Assembly: GCA_932521025.1 (NCBI GenBank)
Contig: OW051471.1
Coordinates: 10,354,001-10,418,000, forward strand
Reading direction: 5' to 3'
From: Oscheius onirici
Taxonomy: Eukaryota; Nematoda; Chromadorea; Rhabditida; Rhabditidae
Length of the DNA stretch: 64,000 bases
Position numbers and translations under genes: made by a program. Below the pieces are notes generated by a model. It was given only the letters and a program-made list of their open reading frames with translations, did not search any database and was not told the DNA's origin. Positions 21,040 to 33,200 of the stretch are shown piece by piece (the first letter of the stretch is position 1; every line of letters starts with the position of its first letter).

Positions 21040-21259
21040 TTGAAGCTTTCAAAACTGGCTTTAAGTTAGTCTTTGCGAATTTCCATTAGAGAAGATATAT
21101 ATTTTCCTCACAGAAAAACTTACAATATTTGACTTCAATCAACACAAAGTTTGCCATAAATACGAGTTTCTCCGGAGAAAAATACAAACTACTGTAGCTA
21201 TCAGAACCTCCTCATCGGCGTCAAACCTGTTCTCCGTCCCGCTTCTAATAGTACTACTT

Positions 21260-21523
21260 GTGATCTTTCTTCAAGTCAGTTGCGGTAAAAAGAAAAGCTC
21301 AAGTAGTGGAGGACGGCCGCCGGTGGAGAACAAAGAAAATCAGATTCGTCTCGTCAAGGACCTTACGAAGGAAGATAGATCTTCCAATCGTCTTCCAGAG
21401 ACTCCGCAGAAGAGTCACGAACCCCCAGCTACCGTTTCCTTGGCCAAGTCGGAGAAGGACCCGGACACTTTGCGAGGGGTTGCTTCTCTCAAAAAGGATC
21501 TGTCCAAGAGTGCTAAGCCGTAG
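21260..21523 (+). CDS. Small secreted or membrane-anchored Lys/Ser-rich peptide, tentative
   Basis: The frame reads PLLIVLLVIFLQVSCGKKK (signal-like), then a hydrophilic tail with KSSSSGGRPP, LTKEDRSSNRLPETPQK and KKDLSKSAKP, ending at TAG 21521-21523. An AATAAA lies about 30 nt downstream, near 21552. No in-frame ATG was found upstream, so the start must lie in another exon or the frame is fortuitous. The strong signal-peptide-to-basic-tail shift is why I list it. Confidence 0.35.
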   Translation: MIFLQVSCGKKKSSSSGGRPPVENKENQIRLVKDLTKEDRSSNRLPETPQKSHEPPATVSLAKSEKDPDTLRGVASLKKDLSKSAKP

Positions 21524-21943
21524 CGGAAGAGAAGCAGCTGACGAGAGGCAAAAATAAAGATAGTACGTATTCCAAAACATGCGCTTTTACTTTTTTAAAT
21601 ATTTTGAACAACGTTGTCACACAAATTGTTCACATCTTGTTTCGTTTCATTTGCCACATTGACAGTCACAATTTTCATAGACCAAACTTCAAGACTTTTC
21701 GAGTAAAATGGGAGTTCTGTTGACGGACAGCATCACCTTTTTGAACAGAAATATTTATGAACAAAAGGGGACAAACGGTGTTTTCCACCTGATACAATTA
21801 CATATTTTGAACTCAGAGATCTCACAAATTGAAATGGAAAGCGAGGGGCCAACGAGATTGGTTAGTCTCTACGATTTACTTGAAGTTTGCTGAACGGAAT
21901 GAACTGATCCCGAAAATGCAACTGATCCATGACCGCCTAAATC

Positions 21944-23371
21944 TTAATTTTCAGCGGAGCTGAACAAGAATAACTCACAGAATAGACGTCTAACGGTCCT
22001 CCTGTAGTCTCCAATGCAGAGAATCGGAACGATTGGATCAATGACCTTTGTAAGAGTCAGAAAAAGCGGGAACATGCTGCTCAGAGGTCCAATAGTCACG
22101 TTATCAACCCATAGAGGAAAAGAGAGCATGAACATCGATGGAACGTGGCACAGGAATACGGGCACGATGGTCTGGAAATATTTGTTTGAGTAACTTTTAA
22201 AATCCTACCTGCAGGAGAAGAGTGAAGAAGAGCTGGCGCTCCAGATGAACATTGACATGATGTTGATCTGATTGGTACTTGTGAATAGCGATCCAGATGC
22301 TGTAACTGCAAAAGGCGACGAGGAAGACGGAGCCTAAGACGGCTGTGTAATGAACGAGGAGGGCAAGTAGGCCGATGAGGGAGAAGGCACCGTCCAAGGT
22401 CTAAAATTAGTATCCAAGTAAACTTGATATTTTTTCTTTTTCATTGTCTTACGCTTTCCAAATTACGCTTTCTCACAACGTTTTAGACAGTGGATATAGA
22501 AAACCTGGGCAAAAAGTCCCTGAGGGACTTTATGTTCCCCATCTGCTAAAAAAACTCCGTTATAGGAAAATCACCATAAAAAATTGATTTTTTCACCGAC
22601 CTATTCAAACTATCGTCATCATCTTTTCTTGCTATCTTGGCTCGCGCTCCTACAACCCCGTACTCCCGTTTGTAGTTTCATACTTACCGTCAGCCTGATG
22701 ACGTAGTACCCAATGTCATCATCGGTACTCAACTGGAACATGTCTCTCACATCTTTCAGTAGTTTCTAAAAATAGACTTTTCTATTGTAGTCTACTGTTT
22801 TTTTACCTCTGAAGCGACGTCAAACGGACAGAGATAGAGGGAACAGACGAGGCATAGAACCAAGTAGTAGACAATGGCTAGCATTACGGAGCTCCTGGCG
22901 CAAGAGTTGGTTTTAACGGCTTTTGCCCAGTTTGGTCTTAAAAATATCTGTATTCTCTGTTCTCGGAGCTACAGTACCGACAGAGAACAAAGTATCTGTA
23001 AAGAAAATGAAGCATTATGAAGCCGAGCCAGATTTCGTACATCATACAGTAGAGAATCGGACCCATCTTGGCAAGGCGGGTATTTCCAAGAAGGCCATAG
23101 TACGTGAATTCGATCCAAGTACGGTCAGAGATCGAATGCATCTAGATTTCTTTCATGAAATTCTTTCAGAAATTCAAAACACCGGCATTCCGATGAGACA
23201 AACTACAGCAAAGAAGGTCTCAAAGATTGTGAAAGCCACCATGAGATGCTTGTAGTTTCCCATTTTAGTTTTGGCCTGGTACATGACAAACAAGAGGCCG
23301 CCATTTAGAAGGACAGCAATGGCTGTCAGGCAGCACTGGGCGATTAGGAGTACCAGAAGGACTGTCCTCAT
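21944..23371 (-). CDS. Serpentine receptor, Str/Srj type
   Basis: Six exons (23371-23183, 23141-22978, 22936-22807, 22765-22688, 22400-22209, 22171-21944) join in phase to about 326 aa. Family marks are KTKMGNYKHLMVAFTIFETF after TM1, LHFLYRYFVLCR after TM3, HLERQLFFTLLLQTIVPVF in TM6 and KVIDPIVPILCIGDYRRTV after TM7 (the Str family has YPALDPL...IKDYR). The shift between Met62/Pro63 and MHSISDR is explained by a 41-nt intron ending tctag. A chemosensory role follows from the family. Confidence 0.85.
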
Positions 23372-25332
23372 CCTGAACTGACAACTTTATTAAGTGGAAA
23401 GAGTACGGGAAGGAGAAGGGTAAGTAGATAAAAAGTTTTAGAGGCGGAGCTTTGAGAAAAGACGGTATACAATGACTCATCGTTTTTTTGGGGAAACCAA
23501 ATACTGAGACTGTCACTTCCTTAGTTTTAGATCAAAAGAAAAGTCAGTGAAGCAAAGATCACTTACGTGTTCAGTGAAAAATAGTTAGATCCTGGGGAAG
23601 TGAACATTAGTAAGCAACATGCATCACAACTATTTGCTGTTTTTACGAAATAATCAACTAGACGTTTTAGAAAATTTGTCACCTAAGTGGGACAGCAAAA
23701 GCAGTTTTTGGAGTAGAAACTGTCAAGAATGACTTCGCTCACTCACTCTCAAAAGATCCTTGTCTCACAACAATCAGTTGTAACAGCTGAAAACTGAGTT
23801 TCTGAAAAAATGAGCTGAAACAGGTACTCGATAAATGGCCGGAGCTACAGCTTAGTTCTGTACATTTATATCTTTGGATGGCACTCAGTGGAGTTCGAAC
23901 AACAACAGCTTCTATTCTTCTCACAACGAGATCTCATGACGGTATTTTCCCGGGATTTTACACGTCCATGTCAAATGGCGTATTTTTCTCAAGCCATCCC
24001 AAAAGATTAAGAGGATCAGAATAGGGCAACGAGAATAGTTCGTTGTCTGCACGGGTTGCTTATGAGAAAATGGGGATTACCCTGTGGGAGAGATAGGAGT
24101 TTGATCAGGCTGGGAGAACAAGAGAGTGAATAGGAGACTGGAAAACATTGAAAGGGTAAGCAGTTGATAAACGGTACAGTTTCCTCATCCCGGAAGTGAC
24201 TTGTTCTGGCTAGTTCTCAGACAACACCAAAAAACCAGCCGACTGAATAACCAGCAGATGTTACGTTGTTGCTTGAAAAAGGATTTGTTGATGTCGTTTT
24301 GATGTAAAACAAAAGGTATTTAGGGATATTATTTGCTCCAACCAGGAAGATTGAATGGTCAGATTTGCAAGAAAGACATTTTCCTGAGACCGAAAACCCG
24401 TAAGCTAGTTATAGCAACGACAATTTGCAACTTTTATCAGGAAGAAAATGAACTATTTTCTCATGGATAAAAAGGGATGTGAATGTATTTCAAACACGAG
24501 CTCGGTGTTTCTCATACAAATGTATTCCCGTCAACATTGAGGATACAATTGGATAGAACCAACAACCCCTGAATAGAGACATTCTTGAGTCCGAGTTGTA
24601 CTGATCAAGACTGAAAGAAAATTGGTTAAATATTTTCTTCAAGTTTCACACATGTTCAGTTTTCGGGTGTAGCTTTTGTTCTCCTTCCCAGGAAACTGAA
24701 TACGTCCGAACTTGTAAGAGAACTTTATCTGTTTCCTTTCCCCACGGAAACTGTTATTGACGACTCTTGGTTTTTCTATTTCTAGCCAAAGTTTCGTAGC
24801 TTACTCACTTTCAGGAAGAAAATCTAATTGAAACAAATGAAGAATCGAAATCTTTCACTCTCAAACCTGAATCAAAGGTTTCCTTGTATCAACGCTAAGA
24901 AGAGGATTCGTTTGAAGAAGTGAGAAGCAAACTTTAGCAGCCTCAGCTTCCGTATACTTTTCTGGGATCATCACCACGTAACATTCAAACGATCAACTGC
25001 AAGCAAAGGCCATTCGACCTTTTCCCCATTTATCAGTGAAAGCCCTAAGAAACGTCCGACGCGCAGTGGACATTGTTCGAACACAGTCAACAGTCTGGCC
25101 ACAAACCACATCGTTAGACTGTGGAGAATTGCGCGAATCGAATGATCAAAATATTTTGATACCCGAAAATACAATACACAAGACATAGATACTTTTCTCT
25201 GGCGCATCTTGTTTATTCGTAAGTAAGTACGCTGTCCGTTTTGTTTTGGTGCACAGAGACCCCCGATTTCATGGTCACTCTGATGTCACCCGAGACCCCT
25301 CCTCTCCCGGTTTCTCCCTGATCTTGATACGA
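23372..25332. other. Long gene-free interval
   Basis: About 2 kb upstream of the FAR gene and of the divergent Str-type receptor. No frame with coding character, no repeat and no RNA gene was recognised. Confidence 0.4.
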
Positions 25333-25341
25333 AGGCGGTAT
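25333..25341 (+). promoter_or_regulatory. TATA box of the FAR gene
   Basis: GGTATAAAAGGG lies about 55 nt before the ATG at 25393, in the usual position for a highly expressed secreted-protein gene. Confidence 0.7.
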
Positions 25342-25392
25342 AAAAGGGCCGAAGGGCTTCCCCACAGATCAACCGTCTTCGTCTCAAGCAAT

Positions 25393-26174
25393 ATGAACGT
25401 CTTCATTGTTGCTCTCTTCGTCGTTGTCGCTGTCTATTCGGCCCCAGTCATGAAATCAAAATCCTCTTCTTCCGAGGAGAAGAGCAAGGCTCCAGCTTTG
25501 GAAGAGATCCCCGAAGAGCTTACAAGTGAGTTAGCTTAAGCTGTTTAGGTGTCGTGTTTGTGAGCTGGATCCGGTGTGAGAATAAGAAGAAAGTGGCGTA
25601 GTTTAGTGGAAAATTTCAGACCTTCTTCCTCCTGAGCTCAAGAAGTTTGCCGAGGATTTGACTGAGCAAGACATGGAAGCTTTGAAGGAGGCTGCCAAGA
25701 TTGAGGATGAGGAAGAGGTGAGTTACTATTATTCTTTCTCTCCTATGCCAATAAACCATCTCTTTTCAGTCCCTCAAGCACCTCAAGGAAAAGTCTCCCA
25801 AGCTTGGAGAACAGGTTGAGAAGCTCTACCGCGAAGTCAAGACCAAGGTCAAGGCTCTGAAGAACGCTGAGGCCAAGTCTTTCGTTGAGGAGGTAAGCCA
25901 TCCCTCTATTCGCTAAAAATTCCTGTTTTCAGCTAATTTCTGACGCCAAGATGATGCAGAAGAAGTTCATCGCCGGCGAGAAGTTCTCCGTCCCCGAACT
26001 AAAAGAAGCCGCCCGTGCTGACCTCAAGAAGTTCACTCGTTTGTCTGCTGACGCCAAGGCCGAGCTGAATGAGACCTTCCCCAAAATGATTGCCTTTTTC
26101 CAAAGTGAGCCCGTTATGAGGATAATGTATCTGTCGTTTTAGACGAGCAGTTCTTGAAGCTGATCAAGGAGTAA
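25393..26174 (+). CDS. Fatty-acid- and retinol-binding (FAR) protein
   Basis: Five exons (25393-25525, 25620-25717, 25770-25892, 25933-26104, 26143-26174) give exactly 185 aa. A signal peptide (MNVFIVALFVVVAVYSA) precedes a Ser/Lys/Glu-rich linker. The FAR domain follows: IPEEL-NLLPPELKKFAEDL, HLKEKSPKLGEQVEKLY, KVKALKNAEAKSFVEEL, KFIAGEKFSVPELKEAA and LSADAKAELNETFPKM. The all-helical, Lys/Glu-rich composition and the KSP-LG-EKL and A-AK-F motifs are diagnostic of Gp-FAR-1. Such proteins bind fatty acids and retinol outside the cell and are secreted by many parasitic nematodes. The extra linker (KSKSSSSEEKSK) after the signal peptide is less usual. TATA box and poly(A) signal are both present. 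Confidence 0.95.
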
Positions 26175-26212
26175 AGTCAACATTGATAGATAAAAAAACA
26201 TATCAAAACATT

Positions 26213-26218
26213 AATAAA
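26213..26218 (+). terminator. Poly(A) signal of the FAR gene
   Basis: AATAAA 39 nt after the stop codon at 26174, at the usual distance. The following sequence to 26680 holds no other supported gene. Confidence 0.7.
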
Positions 26219-26684
26219 TCTTTCCCCCTCTCTCACTGCGACATGTTTACGTGTTGACGCTGGTGTTTCAATGTTTTTCTTTTTCCTGCGAAGATCACCG
26301 ATACTGTCAATCAAGAATTGTCTGTATGTAAACAACAAACATCTTTCGTTGTTTAATAAATTAGTTTGGAATTTCAAAAAAATTGGTCTAGTTTTTATGT
26401 GGAAAAAGTACGGATCAGAACGACTGATATGAATCCTAGTAGAATTTCTGCTCAATCTTGAGAGTTGTCTTTTTCAATTGCTAACTGAGCAAATGACGAT
26501 TTCCCATTTTCTCCTGCCTGCCCACGTTAGTCTTCGATCTCGAAAGATTCATTTCCAATCTTTTAGCTGAGCAACCTTTCGTTTTCGTGTTTTCGATTAG
26601 TAACTATGCGACCCTATGCCAAACTATTTGTCTACTCTGAGGAAGTAGGAACAGGTTTCTTCTCTGTAGACTCGAATGTCCAGG

Positions 26685-27399
26685 ATGCTGAAAAAGCTTG
26701 TCCTTGCAACTATTCTCTGGTCTTCTCTGCATTCGCTGTTAGTTTTTATCCGCTCTTTCATTTTAAAAACACATTCAGGCAGATGTACAGTTTATCCACA
26801 CACGGTTTGTCTCAAACATGACCCAGGCGGCAACATTTGTGAAAAGAACTCCGTGTTCTTTTAAAAATTGCGCCCAGGACTATTTGTGCAATTATCTTTC
26901 ACAGTGAGTAAAATGAACTGGATTTGCATACGGCAATGCACAGAGATGAATCTTTCTGTATCCATGGTCAGGCCTCTGGATATTATGCGACTACGGACAA
27001 GGTGATGCTTCCGACAGTTTTCCTACTCGTTTCAGATCGGTTGGGTAAAACACAGAGAAGCTTTGTGCCCTCTTACTGCTCCTGACGCTAATTTCTTCAC
27101 TCAACTACCAAAACGTAAAATACGAAAAAAATACAAAAGCGTTTGGTTCTGTGTACTGCAATTGGCTGAGCAAACGGAATTTATTCAGATCAAGTGACAG
27201 AGTTTCCAGTTACGGTGCACAATGAAACCTACCAAATGTTTCAAAATCGAGTGAGATCGAGTGAGAAAAACATCTGTTAATCCAATTTTAGTGGAGAATG
27301 GACTTCAGCAAAGTGAAAAATGATTCAGCAGCTTGTCAAGTCACTACCATGGCTGTTTCTGACAGTGTAACGAGGCTCTCTGTGACTTTTGTGAAGTGA
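26685..27399 (+). pseudogene. Broken tandem copy of a secreted-protein gene
   Basis: It aligns with the gene at 27745-28563: MLKKLVLATI, then DVQFIHTRFVSNMTQAATF, DESFCIHGQASGYYATTDK, IGWVKHREALCP and APDANFFTQLPK. Exon 1 is one base shorter than in the intact copy (27 against 28 nt between TTGCAAC and the gttag donor), so exon 2 is read out of frame and stops. The segment matching CVYGLWHGG in the other copy is missing. I infer a pseudogene; one sequencing error in exon 1 could rescue only the first of these defects. Confidence 0.6.
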
Positions 27400-27602
27400 G
27401 TCGTTTCAAATATCCCGGATTATTATTTTTTTTTAGACGTTAGACGCGTTTGCTACAATGGCCGCCACAAAATTCCAAGTCTAAATTACTGTCCCACTTT
27501 AGCAGCGTTAACGTTAGGGTTATAAAATGTTACAACCTTGAAGAATTCTTAAATCATTTACTTTGAACACGCGCAGCCTTCGCAGCATTTTTATGACTTA
27601 AT

Positions 27603-27690
27603 ATGGATCTATCAAGTTCTGGCTGCACCCCACAGGAGTAACAACAATCTACTGACAGTATATACAGAATTCGAGTAGGATAACACGAGT
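27603..27690 (+). repeat. Direct repeat, copy 1 (upstream region of the secreted-protein gene)
   Basis: TATGGATCTATCAAGTTCT.. GACAGTATATACAGAATTCG AGTAGGATAACACG lies 60-140 bp upstream of the ATG at 27745. It recurs at 28900-28985 with few changes, so the 5' region has been duplicated downstream of the gene. Confidence 0.75.
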
Positions 27691-27744
27691 CCTTTGCAAC
27701 CAGTCTTTCTCTTCATCGAGAAGGAAGCTTTGTCCGGACTCGGA

Positions 27745-28563
27745 ATGTTGGAAAAGCTTGTTCTTGCAACTTTTCTTCTGGACTTCTCTGCCTTTGCTGT
27801 TAGTTTTGATCACATGCCCATTTTCATATTGCCGTTCAGGTAGATATACCGTTTATCCCAACACGTTTTGTTCCGAACATGACTCAGACTGCCACGTTCA
27901 TAGTGAGAACGTTCATAGTGATCTGTGCAGGGGACGATTGGTGCAACTACCTTTCAGAGACGCAAGTTAATGGATTTGACTCGTATATGAAGGATTACAG
28001 AAACGAATCCTTCTGTATCTACGGCCAAGTATTTGATTATTACAAGACAACGGATCAGGTGAGTTTTCCAAAAGTTTTTCTAAACGTTTCAGATCAGCTG
28101 GGTGAAACATAGAGCAGATACATGCCCGACAACAGCACCTGACGCGACCTTCTTCACTAACCTGCCAAAACGTGAGATTTTCTTTTCAAAAGGTTAACAA
28201 AAGACATAGATCCCTGCGTCTACGGTCTCTGGCATGGTGGTATTCTCGCTGACAAAGTCTTTCCTGACCAAACAACTGATTTCCCGTTTATTACATTCAA
28301 TGCATCTTCCGGGAAATATGAAAATGAAGTGAGTTACAAATGAGAAAACCTTTAAAGATGTTTAGTGGCGCCTGGATTTCAGCAAAAAGGGTAACAATCT
28401 CGCAGGCTGTCAACTCAAAACCTACAACATCATAGGTAAAACGGAGTTCCCCGTCCGTGTGGCAAAGCAAGTTACGTTTACCAAAGATTATACAGCTTCT
28501 TTTCAGCGGATCCACTGTAGTACTATACCCACCTTTTATTACGCTTTACAGTCAATCCTATAG
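27745..28563 (+). CDS. Secreted protein, unrecognised family
   Basis: The ATG at 27745 opens a signal peptide (MLEKLVLATFLLDFSAFA). Exon 2 after a 41-nt intron reads VDIPFIPTRFVPNMTQT, then CAGDDWCNYLS. Later parts are RNESFCIYGQVFDYYKTTDQ, ISWVKHRADTCPTTAPDATFF, CVYGLWHGGILADKVFPD, RLDFSKKGNNLAGCQLKT, TEFPVRVAKQ and VTFTKDY. Paired cysteines and N-glycosylation-like NXT/NXS sites fit an extracellular protein. A stretch that is a 40-nt intron in the first copy is retained in frame here. No known domain is recognised. Exact exon limits in the second half are uncertain. Confidence 0.55.
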
Positions 28564-28899
28564 AACTACTGCCGATGGAGCAAGAATCACAGGCAGTCCG
28601 TCGTAATCAATGCCATTTTTGCTTATCCCGTGCATTGTGGATGGGCTTTGTGAGAAGAGTCCATGATCCAAGAAGACCAAGAAAACTATGATTGGGTCTC
28701 CCACTTTTTCTAGATGTGGTAACGGTAGGCAGATATAGGCAGATCCGATTCTTTTTAGTAAAGCATATAGTTCGAATATCTGGTTTTAGCAAGCTTGAAT
28801 ATATGGCTTGCTCCTAGGTCAAAAAGCACAGGTTCTGTACAATGATATTTGCGATTTCGCGCAAAAGCGTCGTCTATGAAAAACCTTTCCAGTAAATAT

Positions 28900-28985
28900 G
28901 GATTTATCAAGTTCTCCCAGCAGGGGTAACAATAATCTACGGACAGTATATACAGAATTCGAGTAGGATAACACGTCCTTTGCAA
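28900..28985 (+). repeat. Direct repeat, copy 2
   Basis: Second copy of the sequence at 27603-27690 (shared GACAGTATATACAGAATTCG AGTAGGATAACACG). No coding copy follows it. It looks like the truncated start of a third tandem gene unit. Confidence 0.75.
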
Positions 28986-29112
28986 TCAACTAGGAGACAA
29001 CTTCTTCTCAAGCCTCAATATCGTTGTGAACATAGTTCGATTCTTTACCAGTGTTAGTGTTGGTATTAGTCAGAGCACTGAAAACTCTACTATTCAAATT
29101 ATCTCCCGAAAA

Positions 29113-30248
29113 TTACCGAGGTCCGGTAGTGGAAGCTCCCACAGCTCCACCCTTGAGTCCTACCAGACGCATCATGTCCCTCCTAACTGTCCTGTTCAAA
29201 ACAATGTAGACGTAGGCGGGAATTCCTGAGATAGTCTTAATTAACAGGACAAACTTGATTATTTACCATGGGCTCCCATCCAGCAGACTTGGGTAGCGAT
29301 GACTAGCCACTGTGGGGGTGGGAAGAATTGCATGTAGACACAGCCCAAGTCAGCCATCAAGGTCACGACGCAGATTACGGTAGATTGAATTAGGAACTGG
29401 AATATAGAATATAAGAACTTCTACGTCAATCAGCCTACCGATTTCTGCCCTTTGGTCATTTTGCTTTCTTTGGTGCGGTATTTGGTCATGACGATAAAGC
29501 CGAGGAAGACGTAGAGGATTGAAGTGCAAGTGACGACTCCGAGATTGTTAACCACGTGCATTTCGGCGTGATATTCGGGTCGTTCCATGTTGCTCTCGGT
29601 GATGAAGGGGTCAAAGAACCAAGAAAGTTTGGCCGAATGGAATGCCAGAGGGACGGAGAAAAAGGCCACACCAAGAGTATAGCCGAGAGAAATGAGAAGT
29701 ATGAACCAGGTACGGTAACCGGCAAAGAACTGAAAGAATACTGTTTTGTCTTTCTGTCCCTTCAACTTACAAAGTCTCCAATATGCGGCTTCCAGAGATC
29801 AAGAATCCGATTGAGAACCAGGATGAGACAAGTCATCGAAGCTCCGCACCACATTCCAAATCCAAACGCTCCCATGACGTACTGTAGATTGGGGTAGAGG
29901 CAAAAGACTCCTCCAACCAGATAAAAATATCCCGATCCGACAGCATTTACCAACAAGGCCAACATGTCATAAACTCCAAGCACAAACATGATCTTATAAG
30001 CGGGCTGGTTCATTACTCCCGACTTCACAATAGTGATCATTGCCAGAAGGTACAGAATCTGGATTTTTGGTTAACTGGCTCTGGAAAAAAAACTGCACCT
30101 CAGTCACGATACCGTAACTCAGACAAGCAAATCCGGCTGGATAGCTGACCCATCCCTCTTTCTTCCAGTCCTCTTGAGTCAAGTTCGAGACGGAACAGTC
30201 ATAATAGGGAACTTTGGATGCACTTCCGTGACGGATAAACTGCTCCAT
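29113..30248 (-). CDS. Serpentine receptor, class T (Srt)
   Basis: Five exons (30248-30099, 30058-29771, 29729-29439, 29396-29267, 29225-29113) give about 323 aa. It starts MEQFIRHGS with VPYYDCS and EDWKKEG, the Srt N-terminal pattern. ILYLLAMI, then AYKIMFVLGVYDMLAL, a VFCLYPNLQYVMGAFGFGMW helix, LVLNRILDLW, FFAGYRTWFILL, SWFFDPFI, VYMQFFPPPQW and HGIPAYVYIVLNRTVRRDM agree with the family (SRT: YKIMFFLGIID, LNRCCDLW, WFFDP, YMQFF, HG-PA-IYL-NKTIR). Chemosensory GPCR by family. Introns after codons 146 and 243 are shared with the Srt gene at 60239-62312. Confidence 0.9.
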
Positions 30249-33200
30249 TCTTTAACGTTTTTTTTGATATTGGATCAAAAATGAGGAAGTGGGACTGACA
30301 AAACGGAAGCAAAGAAATATGAGTGGATTGAAGTTTTAACTGAAGTCACGATAGTCTGATAGCAGGACCATTTCGGCTGACCATGAGTCTCACCGTCTGA
30401 TCGTGACTGGAGAACGGACAGTTTTATCACGCCTGTTCATTGAAACCAGTAAAACAAAAACAGAAAGTCACCAGATTGTTATTGTGATGAGGCGCAATGC
30501 TCATTGTGAGAATTTTCTCATGCTTTCAAATGTAAGAGCAAACTTCGTTTCTCAACGCTTGGCCAATAATTGTGAGTATTTTTAGGCTACAAAAACTGCA
30601 CCACAACTAGACAGAAAATGGCTGTTATATAATTTCGAACTAGCCGAAGATTGCTAACTTGACGCCTTCCACCCACAGGTCAAAATTGAATTATTTCCAG
30701 AACGTGTACCCGATTCTCTCTCTCTTCTTTGCTTCGCCAGCTGCACCTGTTTAACACAATTAAAAGTCTCGCGATGCGGATTCAAAAGTTATCGGAAACA
30801 TGAGTAATATGCAACAGAAAAGAAACTTGGGTTGCAGAATACGGTGAAAAACTGTGTAGCCTAATCCTTTATAAGTCTGTCTGAAGGTCAATTAAATCCA
30901 GGATTCAAATACCCTCCCCTAATCCGAGATTCATAGAACAAGTTTGAGGTTTGTTCTTCCAGAGACGGTTGACTCAGTTCCGGAGCCGTGGGAGGGAAGC
31001 ATATGATTTTTAAACATTGTAATGTTAAGAAGTTCTCTTATCCAACCTTCTCGAATGAGCCGGTAAAACATTAAGAGCGGATGTGTAGCTTGGTTCGATG
31101 GAGCCTAAACATGTAGTATGACTGTTACAGTGTTTACTTTTAATAAGTTCGCGCTAAACTGTACGAAAAATTGATAATGCTGAAGCTTGAGTCAATGTCC
31201 TCCGAATTTTCTGACTACGGATATCTAGAAGTCTCACTGCAGTAACTGGAAACAAAGTTGACTGATTGGTCGGGCCGTAGGACATGTGCCTGAAAATTTA
31301 CAAAAATCTCCGTATTTTTCAATTCACGATGGATCCTGCAGGAAAAACTTGACCGACTGTTTTTCCAAGATGAAAGCAGCTACTACTCGTCCTTCTTCAT
31401 TTTCCAGAGACCAGGAAGACAAAAATATTCTTAATTTTGAAAGTGATTCATTCCAGTACGCTCATTGTTCGTGAACTTTTACAGAGATCCTCCAATGTTG
31501 CGTAGATGGTGAACAGATTAGGATGCCACAAGAAACATTTCCGTGATTTGTGACCAAGGACACATTTTTTTCATCAATTTCTGCAGATTACAATTCCAAG
31601 GAAGTAGAGTCATGAATCAAAGTAGAGTCTAGAATCCAAAGTTTATTAAATCAAGAGTCCGGGTACAAGTTGAACCAAAGATTCTTGTCGAGACACTCAT
31701 AAGCTTATTCATCTGACTCAAAGATTTAAATTTAACTCAGACAGAGTCTCTTAATTTTCTATGATGTCAACCTTAATGTCATGTTTTTCAGATTAGCAGG
31801 CTCTTTCATTGTGCTGGAGATCCCGGAGTGAGGTTGACATTCTTTACTGTTTTGTAACCTTCTCTTTACTTTCAGGAAGAATCCAGAAATAGCCTGTCGC
31901 CTTCGTTTATGACCGCCTCTTCACACTTTTACAGCCACTCGCGATCTCTGACATTGATGTGTAGCATGGTTCTGATTGGATCTTTGAGAACATTAGGAAG
32001 GTGCTGGATGGAACAAAGGAGAAGTGTCAAAAAGAATCAAAACTTATACACAGGTAGAATCCCTGGAATTGAGTCAAGCTCTACAGGTACTTGTAGTGTA
32101 AGTACGATCTTTCCTCCACAAACAAATAATCCGGTAAAATTAAACGGTCTACAAACACAGTTGACCGCTCTGACGACAACGATCAACAAGCTGTTGACAT
32201 TTTGACTTCCGACTTCGATCAGGACATTTGAAACTGTTCGTTTTAGTCCCGTTTAACACACTTTAAAGCAGTACTTTTAATTTTTTTAAATGACCGTTTT
32301 GACCTTTATGTTAGACCGTTTTCCCAGTTGTTGTCCACTGTGGTCTTACGCATAGTCTTACGCACATCAGAAATGGTTATAGGTTTTTCTCGGAACCTTT
32401 GTTAGTAAAACTGTTAATTTTTAAGCACGGAACAGATAGCTCTGTAACAGACAAGACGCTCAACGTGCAGTGCATGCATTAGCTTGCAAACACACATCCT
32501 CATGCTAATATACACGCGTCTTTCTCTTGCTCCTGTTGGCGGGAAGTGCAAACAGCTCGAGGTACAAACGGTCACTCACTTCATTTGGTTTCTACTGGTG
32601 CAGATCTTCTCTAGCAACAATGAGACGGTTATCATTCGAATTCTTCGACCTTATTTGTGAGTTTTCCACTTTGAACCTTTGACGTAACGCCGGCGACACC
32701 CATTCTTCTATATTTATTCAAAAACTTTGAGCTTTGGAATTGACTTTGTGATAACGGTTCTGTGATCGGCAGCGTCTGGATGAGGGGTCAGGTTCTGAAT
32801 CAGGGATGCAGAGTGACATAAAGAAACAGAGACAGGAACAGAGGGACAGATCATTGTAGAGATCAGTACCACTTTTATGTGTAGTAGCACTGTGAAGGGC
32901 ACTTTCCATTCTATTCAACAAGTTTTTCCTTCGGATCATTCTTCCTTTTGCCTCCATAAAAAAGATCCAACCACCCACGGCAACGTGTTCATTGCCTCAT
33001 AGCCAAAGTCCAGTTCCATTTTCGGCAGCTTTGAATTGCGGCGGCTACTACCGTAACCGGTTGCGCAACTAATTACATTGTCAATCTCGCCTCCTCCGCG
33101 CAGAGATCACTCATCTCGATGATCTGGCCAGGCGATCTCCTTCAAAGATTGCCATTCTTGTATCGGCAGCTATTCCATGCCTCTCCTAACCACTCTTTGC

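Noticed and set aside
29486-29897. Open frames opposite or beside the Srt gene
   Set aside because: Shadows of the real - strand receptor exons, which have family motifs and consistent splicing.
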